64,000 bases of DNA from Moniliella sp. 'wahieum'. Lineage: Eukaryota; Basidiomycota; Moniliellomycetes; Moniliellales; Moniliellaceae. A model generated the notes under the pieces. The model ran no database searches. It saw only the letters and a program-made list of their open reading frames with translations, and was not told the origin of the DNA. Location: NCBI GenBank assembly GCA_003971905.1, contig RSEE01000031.1, forward strand, positions 62,001 to 126,000, given 5' to 3'. Position 1 is the first letter of the stretch; each line of letters opens with the position of its first letter. Below, piece by piece: positions 1-10,197 of this stretch. A program made the translations under genes and the position numbers.

Positions 1-309
1 CGCTCGAGGTGCTTGCGCACCGACACGGCCTTCTTGATGAGGTGGTAGAGGTCCTCGGGGATCTGGGGCGCCAGGCCTTCCGACTTGAGAATACGCAGGA
101 TCTTGTTACCGGTAACAAAGCGGACCTGGGCAATGCCCTGCGAGTCACGCAGCTGCACGCCAATCTGCGACGGGGTAAGACCCTTACGCGCCAGCTTGAA
201 GATCTGGTTCGCCACCTCCTCCGGGGTGGCCTTGAGCCGAGGGGGGCGAGCGCCTGTAAGGCAGTGCCGAGGACGAAATGCCCTTACCCTTACCGTACAT
301 ACGACCCAT
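1..309 (-). CDS. RPS13: 40S ribosomal protein S13 (uS15), cut by window edge
   Basis: This is a cytosolic small-subunit ribosomal protein of the uS15 family, which binds 18S rRNA near the platform. The minus-strand reading starts at the ATG at 309 with [20 protein letters not shown], the eukaryotic S13 start, and continues through [39 protein letters not shown] and [19 protein letters not shown], where the window ends; about 103 of roughly 150 residues are present. At 241-247 the reading frame slips: the run of six C (minus strand) and a missing Trp codon in the conserved SPPRWLK stretch change the frame, which I attribute to base-calling error. It is divergent from RPS6 and probably shares its promoter. 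Confidence 0.95.
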
Positions 310-721
310 GGTGCCTGTTCACGCCATTCACGTCAGCTCTCCTGGGTCAATTTGGGTGGAGGGGAGCAAGAGCCCCCCCGCGTGTTAGAGTTGCTACACA
401 CCTAGTTAGTCTTGTGTGGCGTCAACGGTGGTGAGTTGGCGATGGGAGCGGCAGCAGCCGTCCTGCGCTGAATCCAGCCCAAGGCGCACCTGGCTGCGGG
501 AGGGCCGCTGGGCATAGTAGGGTTGGGTTCGAGCGCGGCTGCGGCAAGTGAGAAGTGCGTGGGGTGAAGAAGACTGGCGTGGTGCGAGGGTTGGAAAAAG
601 AAATTCAGACAAGACTCGCCCCGTGCTGGGCCAAGCCCACTGGCTGGCTAGCGTCACGCTCGACTTTCTTCGTCCCCGTTGCCTGCCACCTGCGCTACAC
701 TGCTACCTCACCGCCACCAAG
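310..721. promoter_or_regulatory. Shared promoter between RPS13 and RPS6
   Basis: These 412 bases separate the start codons of two divergent ribosomal protein genes, so both promoters must lie here or overlap. A TAGGGTT motif at 518-524 resembles the telomere-repeat-like boxes bound by Tbf1-type factors at ribosomal protein genes in several fungi; a related inverted pair lies upstream of RPL36. No clear TATA box is seen, which is common for ribosomal protein genes. Joint regulation is inference. Confidence 0.6.
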
Positions 722-1451
722 ATGAAGCTCAACTTGCCAACCCGCTACCGGGGCTCAGAAGAGCGTTGAGATCGACGATGACCGCAAGACGCGTATCTTC
801 TGGGAGAAGCGCATGGGTCAGGACGTTGAGATCGACGCGCTCGGGGACGAGTTCAAGGGCTACGTTGTCCGCATTGGCGGCGGCAACGACAAGCAGGGGT
901 TCCCCATGAAGCAGGGTGTGCTGGTTCCCCACCGTGTGCGTCTTCTGCTCAGCGAGGGCCACTCGTGCTACCGCCAGCGGCGCACCGGTGAGCGCCGGCG
1001 CAAGTCGGTCCGTGGCTGCATTGTCGCTGCCGACATTGCTGCGCTGCACCTGGTGATTGTCAAGCAGGGTGAGCAGGAGATTCCTGGCCTGACTGACGAG
1101 GCCAGCATTGTTCCCAAGCGTCTTGGTCCCAAGCGTGCCAACCACATTCGCAAGTTCTTCAAACTTGACGAAGGAGGACGATGTGCGGCAGTACGTTATC
1201 CGTCGCGAGGTGGTGCCCAAGGCGGAGGGCAAGAAGCCCTACACCAGGCTCCCAAGATCCAGCGCCTCATCACCCCTGTGCGCCTGCAGCACAAGCGCCA
1301 CCTCTTCTCGCTTAAGGTGCGCAAGCAGCGTGAGCAGGCTGCCCAGAAGGCCGACTACGAGAAGCTGCTCGCTTCGCGCCAGGCAGACAAGGCGGCTGCG
1401 CACCACGCTCACCGTGTGGCCGTGGCGGCTGCCAAGGCCCAGACGGCCTAA
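722..1451 (+). CDS. RPS6: 40S ribosomal protein S6 (eS6)
   Basis: This is a cytosolic small-subunit ribosomal protein and, in many eukaryotes, a target of TOR/S6-kinase signalling. From the ATG at 722 the sequence gives MKLN, then [97 protein letters not shown] and [20 protein letters not shown], ending at the TAA at 1449. The length, about 243 residues, is normal and no intron is needed. Four apparent single-base indels break the frame: near 733 and 743 (losses), near 1165 (a gain) and near 1247 (a loss). The C-terminus is Ala/Lys rich and the serine cluster usual at the end of yeast S6 is not obvious. Confidence 0.95.
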
Positions 1452-1721
1452 GTCGGAGGTTGTTTCGCCACCTTGTTGGCACGCTGCTCGCAGCCTGGAG
1501 GATGAGCGCACAAGTTCGATTCGTCCAAATGGGGTGGCAGCTGGGTTTGTTGCGGTGCTGTACGTGGGCGATGCCCTATCAAAATCAGGCACTTGTATGC
1601 TATGCAATTCCTCTTCGTAGGGCTACCAGATTACAGGATGAAAGTGGGAGGTGAGAAGTGAGAAAAAGTGAGGTAGTCTGGATTTGAGTGAGATGCAAAA
1701 AAAGGGTAGTGCGTCACCGAA

Positions 1722-3369
1722 CTACTCGTCCTCAGAGTCGAAGTGAGCATCATCTCTTCTGGGTCAATTTCATCAGGGTCAAACCCATCGTCTTCCTCTT
1801 GCCACCCGTCCTCCTGTTGGACATAGCCCTCGTCATCGACATCCAGAGTGTAGCCACCATTTTCGATCACTTCTTCAGCGCGTTCCAACTGCTCCTCCAT
1901 GCTTCTTCATCCCAGTCCTCGTCTTCCACCACGATTTGCACCATCCCACTGGCAAACAACCACCACACCAACCCCAACACCGTACCGCCTAGCCAAATTT
2001 GCGGCGCCGTGCAATCGACCGCGCCTCATCCGTTCGCTCTGCTGTTGTCTGGGGAGCAGGCGTTTTTTTCTCTCCCCCCGTCCAAAGCCGGCAGGAAGGA
2101 GAGGTGGCGCGAACTGTCTCCAGAGTCCCGCGCAGCACGAGGTGGGCCACTGTGCGGCCCCCGCCTCCGGAGAGAGTTGTGCGTGCGAGGGCGTCACAGC
2201 CAAGGAGGATGAAGGAATCTCAACATGCATAGGGCAATAGGCCTCACGCCGTGAGCTCCCTCGTCCACCATCCAGAGCTGGGCCTGGACAGTACGCACCA
2301 CTGTGAGAACAGGTCGCAGCTCAGGGCTGCGCAGCAGATTGTCAAAGTAGGAAATGGGCTCGGGTTCTTGTTCAGATGGGACGGTGCCGCACAGGACCTG
2401 TTCGCTGAGCAAAGGGGCAAGCAGTGCGTGCAGTTGCAAGTCGGTTGCTGTACAGGTAGGAGAGGAGTGCAGGTACCCCGTCTGGCTTCCCTGGTAGAAA
2501 GCCGCAATGGTCCGTAGCACACCTTGTGTTCGTTCTTCCACCTTTGGAACAAACAGTCTGCTGAGTGCAGGACAGGCGCAAGGCAAACAGACAAGACGAG
2601 AGACGAAACAAGAACGCACCTTTGCCTGTTGGAATCGGTGCGAGGTGGTAGAGTGTGGGTGGCATCCATGCCTGGCTGGGAGGTAGCCTCGCTGCGGCAG
2701 GCGAGGAGGCAAACACGTGCTTCCCGCCGAAGGGGGAGGTGGGAGCTGGAGCAGCTGCGGCAGCAGCGTCGCGCAGCTACCGTTTCCTCATCTGGGGAAG
2801 GGTGTGAGGCCAAGACGAGGGCTGGGAAAGGAGAGTGCGCAGACGGATCACCTCATTAACGGCGGCAGCTTGTCGTGCGCGGCGTGAGAGCCATCCCTGT
2901 GCACCTGGGCGGGGGCGGGGTTGGTGGTGAGCTTGTAAGCGATCTGGTACGCGGGAGAACACGTTCATTGAACGTTTCGGGGATGGCGTAGAGGGCGTGC
3001 TGGGTGAGGGGCGCGAGCTGGCGCTGGAGGTAGGCGCGCAAGGCGAGGTCGGGGGGCAGAGGCGCAGCCAGGCAGGGAGCAAGCAGGTCGTAGATGGCCC
3101 CGATGCCGCAGACAGGGTGGAGCGACGGTTGGAGCGGAGGGGCGCCGCCGTGCGGTCTTCTCGTGGCAGGCGGCGGAGCTGGCGAGGTGCCAGGTGATTG
3201 CGCCGCCGCGAGGGAAGGCAGCGGCCAGGAGCGAGGCGGCCAGCAGGCTGTCCGGGTCGACCGACACGAGCCAGGGGGCGACGTCCTGCGGGACGTCCTC
3301 CGCGGCAGGTTCGGGGATAAACGCGCGCAGGAAGAGCGTCAGCACTTCCTTCTCGTCGCTGGCGGCCAT
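1722..3369 (-). CDS. Unrecognised protein with acidic C-terminal tail
   Basis: I do not recognise this gene. The start at 3369 gives MAASDEKEVLTLFLRAFIPE, followed by a leucine-rich stretch (PWLVSVDPDSLLAASLLAAAF) and, in shifted frames, helical segments such as LALRAYLQRQLAPLTQHALY and RTIAAFYQGSQTGYL, FDNLLRSPELRPVLTVVRTV. The C-terminus is strongly acidic (EEVIENGG, QEDGWQEEDDGFDPDE, then DAHFDSEDE before a TAG at 1722-1724). The pieces suggest an all-helical, armadillo-like fold, but this is inference. Frame changes around 2200, 2520-2640 and 2850-3100 could be introns or base errors. Its start lies 263 bp from the divergent transporter gene. Confidence 0.5.
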
Positions 3370-3632
3370 GGCGAGGGAGGGTGGGGCCGTCAAGAAGGCG
3401 GGTTTAGCAGGGCGATGAGGTCACTGGTGCAACCTGCGTTCGCCACGGCTGGACGGCAGGCCGTCTCCGAAGGAAATTGCCAATTCCGCCCGGCCACACC
3501 GATGAACGTCAACCGGCCCCCCCCGCGACCGGCCTACCACCATCCGTCCCACTACCCACCGCCGCACGACCACCCCCACCACCGCCCTCGCCCCCCTCCA
3601 CTGCGCTCCCAGCGGGCCACACACTGCCCACC
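3370..3632. promoter_or_regulatory. Divergent intergenic promoter region
   Basis: This 263-base interval separates the start of the minus-strand acidic-tailed protein from the plus-strand SLC35F6-like transporter. The part next to the transporter is very C/A-rich on the plus strand (CCACC and CCGCC runs around 3535-3600), a pyrimidine-type leader common in fungal genes. No TATA box stands out. A shared promoter is inferred from the geometry. Confidence 0.45.
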
Positions 3633-5004
3633 ATGCGGGGCCTCTCTCTCCTCATCTCCCTTATGCTGGCGAGCGGGATTGCCAACAGTCTGCTGATGAA
3701 GGCGCAAGACAAGGTCTGTGTGCGCAACTGCCAAGACCCTGATCCTCGCACCCACGTCGAGTATGCCCAGCCAGTGTGGCAGACGCTCATTATGTTCCTC
3801 GGAGAATCGCTCTGTCTCCTCCCATCTTTGCCCAAATCGTGCGCAGCAAACTCCAGCGTCCCGTCCCATCTCCCTCGGCAGCGATGACGTGCCGCCTACG
3901 CCGGCATTGGAGACAGCCGATCCCTCGAGCCACCAAAGGAAGAACCTCTTCTCCATGGCCGTGCTATGGCCCGCTTCTTCCTTCCGGCGATGTGTGATAT
4001 TATTGGCACAACACTTATGAATGTTGGTCTCATCCTAACACCCGTCAGCATTTATCAGTACGTTGGCGCACTCTACTTTTCCTGGCTGGACAGGATGTGC
4101 TAACTGGTAGCAGAATGACCCGTGGTGCCCTGGCTCTGGGTGGGAGTGTTTAGCGTCATCTTTCTTCGCAGGCACTTGCTCTTGTTCCAGTGGCTCTGTC
4201 TTGCGCTTGTCATGCTGGGGTGGGCATTGTAGGGCTGAGTGGATCGCTCCCCCCAGTACAGCAACTGATGGTCCAGGAAGACGAGCTACCCGACTTGGCC
4301 CGGTCGCTTCTCGGTGTCCTCTTGATCCTCTTTGCCCAGATCTTTACCGCATCCCAATTCGTCCTGGAGGAGAAAATCATGGAGCAGCACACGATCGAGC
4401 CCCTGGTGGCCGTCGGGTCCGAGGGTGTATTCGGTAGCTGCACCCTCTTACTTGCCCTGTCCTTGCGCATGTTATCTATGGTTCTACCCCTGCTGGAAGG
4501 GGGGGGATGTTCGACATGGAAACCGGATGGGAAGAGTTGGCCTACACCCCAGCGAGGTGGTATGCAATCGCGATCGCCATCTCCATTGCGCTCTTTAATG
4601 CGTTTGGACTAAACGTCACTCGTGCCATCTCGGCCGCGGCACGGTCCACGATTGATACCTGCCGTACGCTGGGCATTTGGTTTGTGAGTCTCCTTCTCGG
4701 TGTGGGAACAGCTTCATCTGCTTCAAGGCTCTCTCAAGCCGTTGGGTTCGCCTGCCTTGTCACCGGCACCATGATTTTCAATGGTATCTGGAAACCCCCC
4801 AAGTTCCTTCGCCCCACGCCCCCCGTCGTTCTCGTCGCCAAGGCCGTACTCGCTCCCGATCCCGATCCCGATCGCGCTCTCGCTCTCGAGCTCGTACCGA
4901 GCCTTCGGAGCCGTCGCAGACCCCAGCCGCCTGAGCCTAGTAGTTTCCCCTCCTGTCGAGTTCATCATTCTTCTTTCTCAATTGACCAAGTGGTCTTCAG
5001 GTAG
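3633..5004 (+). CDS. SLC35F6-like DMT-superfamily transporter
   Basis: This is a multi-pass membrane protein of the drug/metabolite transporter superfamily, closest to the SLC35F6 group; the substrate is unknown. The start at 3633 gives MRGLSLLISLMLASGIANSL, the usual first membrane segment. Family stretches follow: TTLMNVGLILTPVSIYQMTR, LRRHLLLFQWLCLALVMLGV, LLGVLLILFAQIFTASQFVL then EEKI, and ALFNAFGLNVTRAISAAARS. One intron is clear at 4058-4113 (56 nt, GTACGT donor, CTAAC branch point, splitting the Gln of IYQMTRGA). The C-terminus after KPPKFLRPTPP is low complexity from a CGATCC-type hexamer repeat near 4856-4880. Frame slips near 3820-3900 and 4700-4740 interrupt otherwise conserved segments. 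The exact stop is uncertain (4934 or 5004). Confidence 0.82.
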
Positions 5005-6140
5005 TGTGAAACGAATCAGAAATGCAGCGATTGAACGGTGGGAAAAGATCATGCACATGACGAGAAGTACACGCAGATATACGGAAGTGATCCCAGCATG
5101 CCTTCAGCACGAAAGGGCAAGGTGAAACCAGTAATGGGCCATCCCAAAGGAGAAGAACGTATTCAAACCCTGGAGTCGGAAGAGCAAGATCTGGGCACAT
5201 TCGGCCGCAGTGCCCTTCTTCGCAACTAGTAATGGCCTATGTCTTATGTCTCCCAATGAGTCTGTTGGACAGCAGAATTGAATGCGATGGTGTTGCGAAG
5301 GCAGCAGGCGAAACGAGGCCCAGCAGAAGGAGAAGGAAAGAGGAAGATGACGGAGTCTCAGGCACTAGGCTAGTCTCTGGGGCCCAATCGAACACGATCA
5401 AATCCGGACTCACAGCTCGGTCGACTCTCGGGAGAGAAAACCAATTCTCAACATGACTTCGAGATTATTGGCCCTGGGACAAGCTGGCAACAGCAACGGT
5501 ACCGCATTTCAGTTAATAGGGACTCGCAGGATTACTAGCGGTTAAACGTTTTGTACCCGATGGAACCATATAGGCATGGGGATCACCTTTTTAAGCATCC
5601 TGTCGCAAATACAGAATACTAATGACAAACACCACAAAAAGGCATATCTGGTGGAGCTTGGAGATGCGCATTTGACCGTTATAGCATAATCTGGCTGGCA
5701 TCTTTAGTGTCGTCCAGGATATACTAGTGAGAGAGGTTGAGAGGTAGGTATGGGAGTTCTGCTAGACATTGGCGCTAAGCCAATTACCCAATATGCAGCA
5801 ACAGCTGGAGCGCTGGCCAGAGGTCAGGCCGGGTCCCTTCAATTCTAACGCCCGAGAGACTGTGCCGGGGGGGCGGACAAAAAACTCACATCTAGTAATA
5901 CTGTCGCTGGAAGGGGGCTTTGATGCCTAAAAGTGCCGCAGACGAAAGAGAGGTGGGCATATGAATGAAGGGGGGCAGAGGTCAAGTGAGTAGTAAGAGC
6001 GCCGGCAGATGTGTAAGCAAGTTGGGGCAGGCTTCACCCACGTCGGGGGAGACGGTGCGGAACCAAGGAGATGACATTATGGAAGACAGCCCATTCAATC
6101 ATTTTGCCGTTAAATAGCTCGCCCGGGAGAGGGCGATACC
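5005..6140. other. Intergenic, no gene seen
   Basis: No ORF here has recognisable protein character. The ORF at 5038-5229 could be a last exon of the preceding transporter, but nothing supports it. A run of eight G sits at 5868-5875. The stretch leads into the truncated LTR at 6141. Confidence 0.5.
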
Positions 6141-6415
6141 TGTCACGAGCGGGAGCGGCCAGGGGGCCCGCCCTGGGGTGTTAAGGGGTACAATCCTTTG
6201 GAGGTCCTAAGGTCGACTCACGGTGGTTACACGCTTGGGCTGGTTGGTGGTTCCGAGCGGAGCTAGGGACAAGGAGATGCCTCTCGGCGTATTATAGCAG
6301 AGGCGGCTGCAGGTGTGGCAAGGCTGCGTAGCGCCGGCTTGGGCGGCAGTAGCGTGTCCGAAGCCTTCGGGCTCGGGGACGGGGAACGGGCAGCGGAGGA
6401 CCCACGCTGCTTCCA
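6141..6415 (+). mobile_element. Truncated LTR fragment, same family as the two solo LTRs
   Basis: The fragment begins TGTCACGAGCGG and then follows the first part of the solo LTR at 10298: the CCAGGG/CCCTGG hairpin, GGGGTACAATC, GGTCGACTCACGG, GCGGAGCTAGGGAC, and GTGTGGCAAGGCTGCG. Similarity stops near 6415, about a third of the way through the 849-bp unit. It has visibly more differences than the two complete copies have from each other, so it looks like the oldest of the three. No target-site duplication can be assigned. Confidence 0.75.
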
Positions 6416-6605
6416 AGTAACCCCCGCAAGATGAACGGTTCGGTTTAGACGTAGCGTTCCCCCTGTCCCACAGTCTTAAGCTCTGTCAATGATATGGATT
6501 CAGAAGGGGAGATAAGGTTACAATATATAAGCGAAAAAACCCTAACATATCGGAGCACTTCAAACTTCAGCGCATGACATACAGAGAGTCCGAAGAGAGT
6601 CCGAG

Positions 6606-6695
6606 ATGGACGACGACGGCGAGACGCTCTTCCGCCAGATGGATCAGGACATGCGCCGGCGTGAGGTCGCCCAAGACCACATGGACCTGGATTAG
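6606..6695 (+). other. Micro-ORF of 29 codons, status unknown
   Basis: An ATG at 6606 opens a short frame beginning MDDDGETLFRQMDQDM and ending at TAG after HMDLD. The composition is charged and helix-like, unlike the translated repeats around it. It lies 190 bp after the truncated LTR, so it could be a scrap of coding DNA from that element, or chance. Confidence 0.2.
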
Positions 6696-6844
6696 CTCTG
6701 AGAGCCCAACCCTTTAGCCCGTTACTATGAACATGCCTTCGACAATGAACCTACCTTCGAAAAACAGCCTGCCTTAGCTCCAAACCATTGCCACAGACAC
6801 ATAATCATGCACAACAAGTTCCAAACACAAAAGCGAACAGGACA

Positions 6845-6885
6845 GGCTGGGGCGAAGCCCCAGCCAACCGGGCCGTAGGCCCGGT
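6845..6885. repeat. Two adjacent perfect triloop hairpins
   Basis: The first hairpin has 9-bp arms (6845-6853 with 6857-6865, GGCTGGGGC) around a GAA loop. One base later a second has 8-bp arms (6867-6874 with 6878-6885, ACCGGGCC) around a GTA loop. Both stems are perfect and GC-rich. Back-to-back perfect stems with 3-nt loops suggest a selected or element-derived structure, possibly a remnant of the LTR element upstream. Confidence 0.8.
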
Positions 6886-7250
6886 GGTCCTCCTCGTATA
6901 TACAAAGCGCCGCGCCCCGATTAATAAGTCACAAAAATTCAACAAGGTAGCTGGTGCTATCGTGTGCTCTCACTCTAGAATATCCCCACACGACGGACAT
7001 GATGTAGTAGCTTTTCCCGCAATCCTATTAGTTCGAACGTCGGCAAACTTGGACGGTTCGTTGGTATGTTGATGAACTTGGTGGGCTTTGGACAGTACGT
7101 TTCTACAGTACCTGTTTATCCGGATCTGGCCGACGAGACCGATCGATGATCGGCAATGAGATCTGAGAGCTGAGAGGCGAAGGAGCAAATGCGTAGCACC
7201 AATTCAAAGGGTCTCCACGTGTAGCTCTTCATATATGTGCGCAAAAGTCA

Positions 7251-7270
7251 ATACTCAGTACTCAGTACTC
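7251..7270. repeat. AGTACTC heptamer array
   Basis: Two exact AGTACTC units at 7257-7270 are preceded by a partial unit. The hexamer AGTACT is a perfect palindrome followed by one C. Confidence 0.7.
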
Positions 7271-8126
7271 AATCCAGAAGCGTGTTTTGGTACCTGAGGC
7301 TTCCACTTCAAAGCGCACTTGTCCGTCCTTCCCATCCGCTTACAGCGACGGTGCGACGACAAATAAAGTAGTGCCAGCATCATGATGTGAACGTTGAATA
7401 ATACCTAATAGTATGTGCGAAGCTCTCAGTCAAAATGCGCTATGGGCTCTCAGATCTCACTAGTGGGCCTGTCAGCAGTAGACCTGGAGCCCTGATGATG
7501 ACGATCCTTAAGATGCTGATAGCAGCGGTAGTGGTAGGAGTAGCTTGTCCAACCAATGGAGCCTATGCTGAGACATCAAAACCTTATCTCCCGTGTAGCT
7601 CATGATGTGCATTATGATGTGGACTCACACTAAGAGAGGTCCGTCTGTTGAGTCACAGGGTAGCTCGTGCTTCCGACCAAAAGGTCCCTTCAGCCCCCCC
7701 TCAGGCCTAGGAGCTCCGATGTTAGTTCTCGCTTGTATATATTTGCCTTTTGCTCTCTCCGCAGCAACAGAGGCCCTCTGTTGCCAAAACTGGTTTGTGT
7801 GGGGACTGGATGATGCATGATGTCCTGGTTTGTGGGACCATGAACAAGATGGACATCACAGTGATTAATAACTAGGAGACCGCAGGGCCTATTACGGCCC
7901 GGTTTGGGTGCTGGACTACCGTCGCCACCTTTTTGGTCGCCGTTCCATCATCGCCACCGTAGCTACCGTTGCACCGTTCCATGTTGGCGAGATTTTATCG
8001 CCAATACGCTGGCCTGCGGCTGCACTGAAGGTGCGATGTGACAGGCTGATGTAAAAAGGAGGTCTTTTTCGGAAGAGAACTGTCAATGATATGGTTACAG
8101 AATAGAGATGGATGTACATCATGGAA

Positions 8127-8163
8127 GTGCATCAGTGCATCAGTGCATCAGTGCATCAGTGCA
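8127..8163 (+). repeat. GTGCATCA octamer tandem repeat
   Basis: About 4.6 perfect copies of the 8-mer GTGCATCA. Shorter pieces of the same motif recur near 8386-8410 and 15621-15700, so this is a dispersed motif rather than a single microsatellite. Confidence 0.9.
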
Positions 8164-8627
8164 GGATGATCCTGGTGACCCAAAGATGTCCCAAGTGCAG
8201 TTGTGCAGTGGTAGAGAGAAGACTGGAACTGGGTTGAACACAGATTGAGAATCAGAAGAAGGAGAAGAAGGAAGAGTGACTAGTGACACAAAAGGCCAGA
8301 GGATAGGGATTATTACTGAGGGGGGTGCCCGGATGAGTAAATGGTTAGGATGACCTGGGAGGTTGCTGGCCCATAACCCTGGTCAACAGTGCATCAGTGG
8401 CATGCATCATGTCGTCTAATTACACTAGAACCTCTGCCACACCCTCTTCATCGGCACACGTGCTGCTCCCGGAAAATCACTGCGGAGGGGAAACGGAGGT
8501 CCATGGTCCATCAATAATATCTACCAACATTTCAACGTACGTCGAAAGAACACTCAACGTTCAACGGCCTCAACGGCTGGCCTTGAGCTGTTCAACGAGC
8601 ACGTTCTACGTTTGACGGTCGACGTTC

Positions 8628-8646
8628 GACGTTGAAGTTCAACGTC
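8628..8646. repeat. Inverted repeat with 9-bp arms
   Basis: GACGTTGAA (8628-8636) and its reverse complement TTCAACGTC (8638-8646) flank one central G. It lies inside a stretch full of AACGTT-type heptamers. Confidence 0.85.
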
Positions 8647-8667
8647 GAGAAGTGAGGTGAACGTGTC

Positions 8668-8702
8668 AACGTTCAACGAAGAACGACCATCGGTCACCCG
8701 TC
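8668..8702 (+). repeat. Five in-phase heptamers, mostly A-N4-T-C
   Basis: Read in steps of seven from 8668, the units start AACGTTC and end ATCGGTC, ACCCGTC. All begin with A; the first hexamer is a perfect palindrome and the last two are one base off palindromes. An 8-base unit follows, after which AGCGCTG and AACGTTG at 8711-8724 resume the 7-base phase, again with perfect palindromic hexamers. Confidence 0.6.
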
Positions 8703-8822
8703 AGCGCGTCAGCGCTGAACGTTGAACTTCAAACAACGTGGAGCTCAAAGTTCAAGCTGCCTCAGAAGCGCTGAGGCTACTTGGCGCGCAGCGAGCGCTC
8801 ACATCAAGCTTCAAGCGCAAAA

Positions 8823-8850
8823 AGCTGTCACATGTCACATATCAACGTTC
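8823..8850 (+). repeat. Four in-phase heptamers, A-N4-T-C
   Basis: Successive units start at 8823, 8830, 8837 and 8844. The second and fourth contain the palindromes ACATGT and AACGTT, each followed by C; the first and third (AGCTGT, ACATAT) are one change from palindromes. All four fit A-N4-T-C. Confidence 0.65.
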
Positions 8851-9125
8851 AACGTCAAAAGCACCAAAAAAAGCTTCACAGCAGAGCTGTGGACGTGGAT
8901 GCCTGGGGCAAAACATTAGACGCACATGTGGGGTTCGTCGTTATAACGTGTCGATACAACACCCGTCCGGCGCATAACGCCCGCAGCGTTTCCGTACCAA
9001 CTTCTTAACGCCGTTACGCGTAACGCGTTATCAGCGATTATAGATCGACAATTAATTGCCACCACAGACGAACGCGGTCGAAATTATGTTTCGCGCGCAC
9101 GTTATTTTTTTCTATACAACCCCCA

Positions 9126-9191
9126 CGGCCTCAGGCCTCACATGCCTGACCTCAGTAGGCCTCACATGCCTGACCTCAGGCCTCACATAGG
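9126..9191 (+). repeat. AGGCCTC / ACATGCC heptamer cluster
   Basis: From 9126 four consecutive heptamers end in C, including AGGCCTC (palindrome AGGCCT) and ACATGCC. After a break near 9154-9160 the same set is repeated, giving a local duplication of the cluster. Confidence 0.6.
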
Positions 9192-9983
9192 CCACATCGA
9201 TTCGTTATTTGAACACCGAAAAACATGAGGCCCATGTGGGGGCACGGAAAACCCTTTGAGGAATGAAGGCTTGAAGCTTGAAGCCACAAGCGGCCGCTGA
9301 CAAATGACGAAGGGAAGACCGAGGAGGAGTCTTGGGCGATAAGACGAAACGGTAAAGGAAGAGATCAGGGCTAAAAATGTGAGCGTCCGTCCCGTATGTT
9401 GGGCAACCTTCTGTCCAGTCGCAAAACTCTACATAAGAGACAGCTCTAGAGCCATGGCACTAAGTCAGTTAGGAGGAACTTCTGCCCGACAGCAATTTTT
9501 ACAAGCGCTGAAGCCCTGCATGTGACATGTAAAGCCCTGAGATCCTGAGACTTGAGGTCCCTCAGCCTGAGGACTCCGACAGGCGCTCAGGCCTCCTCAA
9601 GCCTCAGGCTGAGGCCAGAGGCTCGTGCCAGTGAGACTCGGTTATTAAAACTTAACCCTATAGTAGCTTTGATCGTATGTAGCTCTCCACTCAAAGATAG
9701 TGTTGAAATTGGGGGGATGTGGTGGAGCGTCGGCAAAACGCGTTACTATTACTAGCGCTTGGCGCTTTTAGGGTTCAGTATGGAGTGCCTGAGGCCTGAG
9801 GCTCAGGCCTAAATACCTGAGTACCTGAGTACTCCGTGTACTGTGGAGTACTGAATTCCGGAACGCCACTTGCAGATGCCACTGTGTGAGCACAGTGAGA
9901 CTCTACCCACTAGGGACTAAGCTCTAAGGCGGGAGAGCGTAAGAAGAGCCTGAGAACTGAGATCCTGAGATGTCAAATCTGAG

Positions 9984-9997
9984 AGATCTGAGATCTG
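9984..9997 (+). repeat. AGATCTG heptamer pair
   Basis: Two exact AGATCTG units, with partial units on both sides (AAATCTG before, AGAGGCCTC after). AGATCT is a perfect palindrome followed by one G. Confidence 0.7.
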
Positions 9998-10145
9998 AGA
10001 GGCCTCAGGTTTCAGGGATGGTCAAAAGGCGATACGGGTAGTATATAGGGTGGCGTTTTGTCAGCAGCCTGTGGGGGTATGTTTCTTTGCGATTTGCATG
10101 ATCTGGGGGGGGGGGGTTGAACATACGTAATGCCGATAAACATTA

Positions 10146-10197
10146 AACGTTAAACGTTGGATGTATTACGTTGAGTACGTTGAACGTTAAATTGTGC
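10146..10197 (+). repeat. AACGTTA / AACGTTG array
   Basis: Adjacent AACGTTA and AACGTTG heptamers begin at 10146 and 10153, and further ACGTTG and AACGTTA units follow to about 10197. AACGTT is palindromic. The array ends about 100 bp before the solo LTR. Confidence 0.65.

Noticed and set aside
722-1451. RPS6 as a pseudogene
   Set aside because: Conservation outside the four one-base slips is complete, and similar slips affect most conserved genes in the window, so sequence error is the better explanation.
6845-6885. Bacterial-type intrinsic terminator
   Set aside because: The stems lack a following T-run and the organism is a eukaryote.
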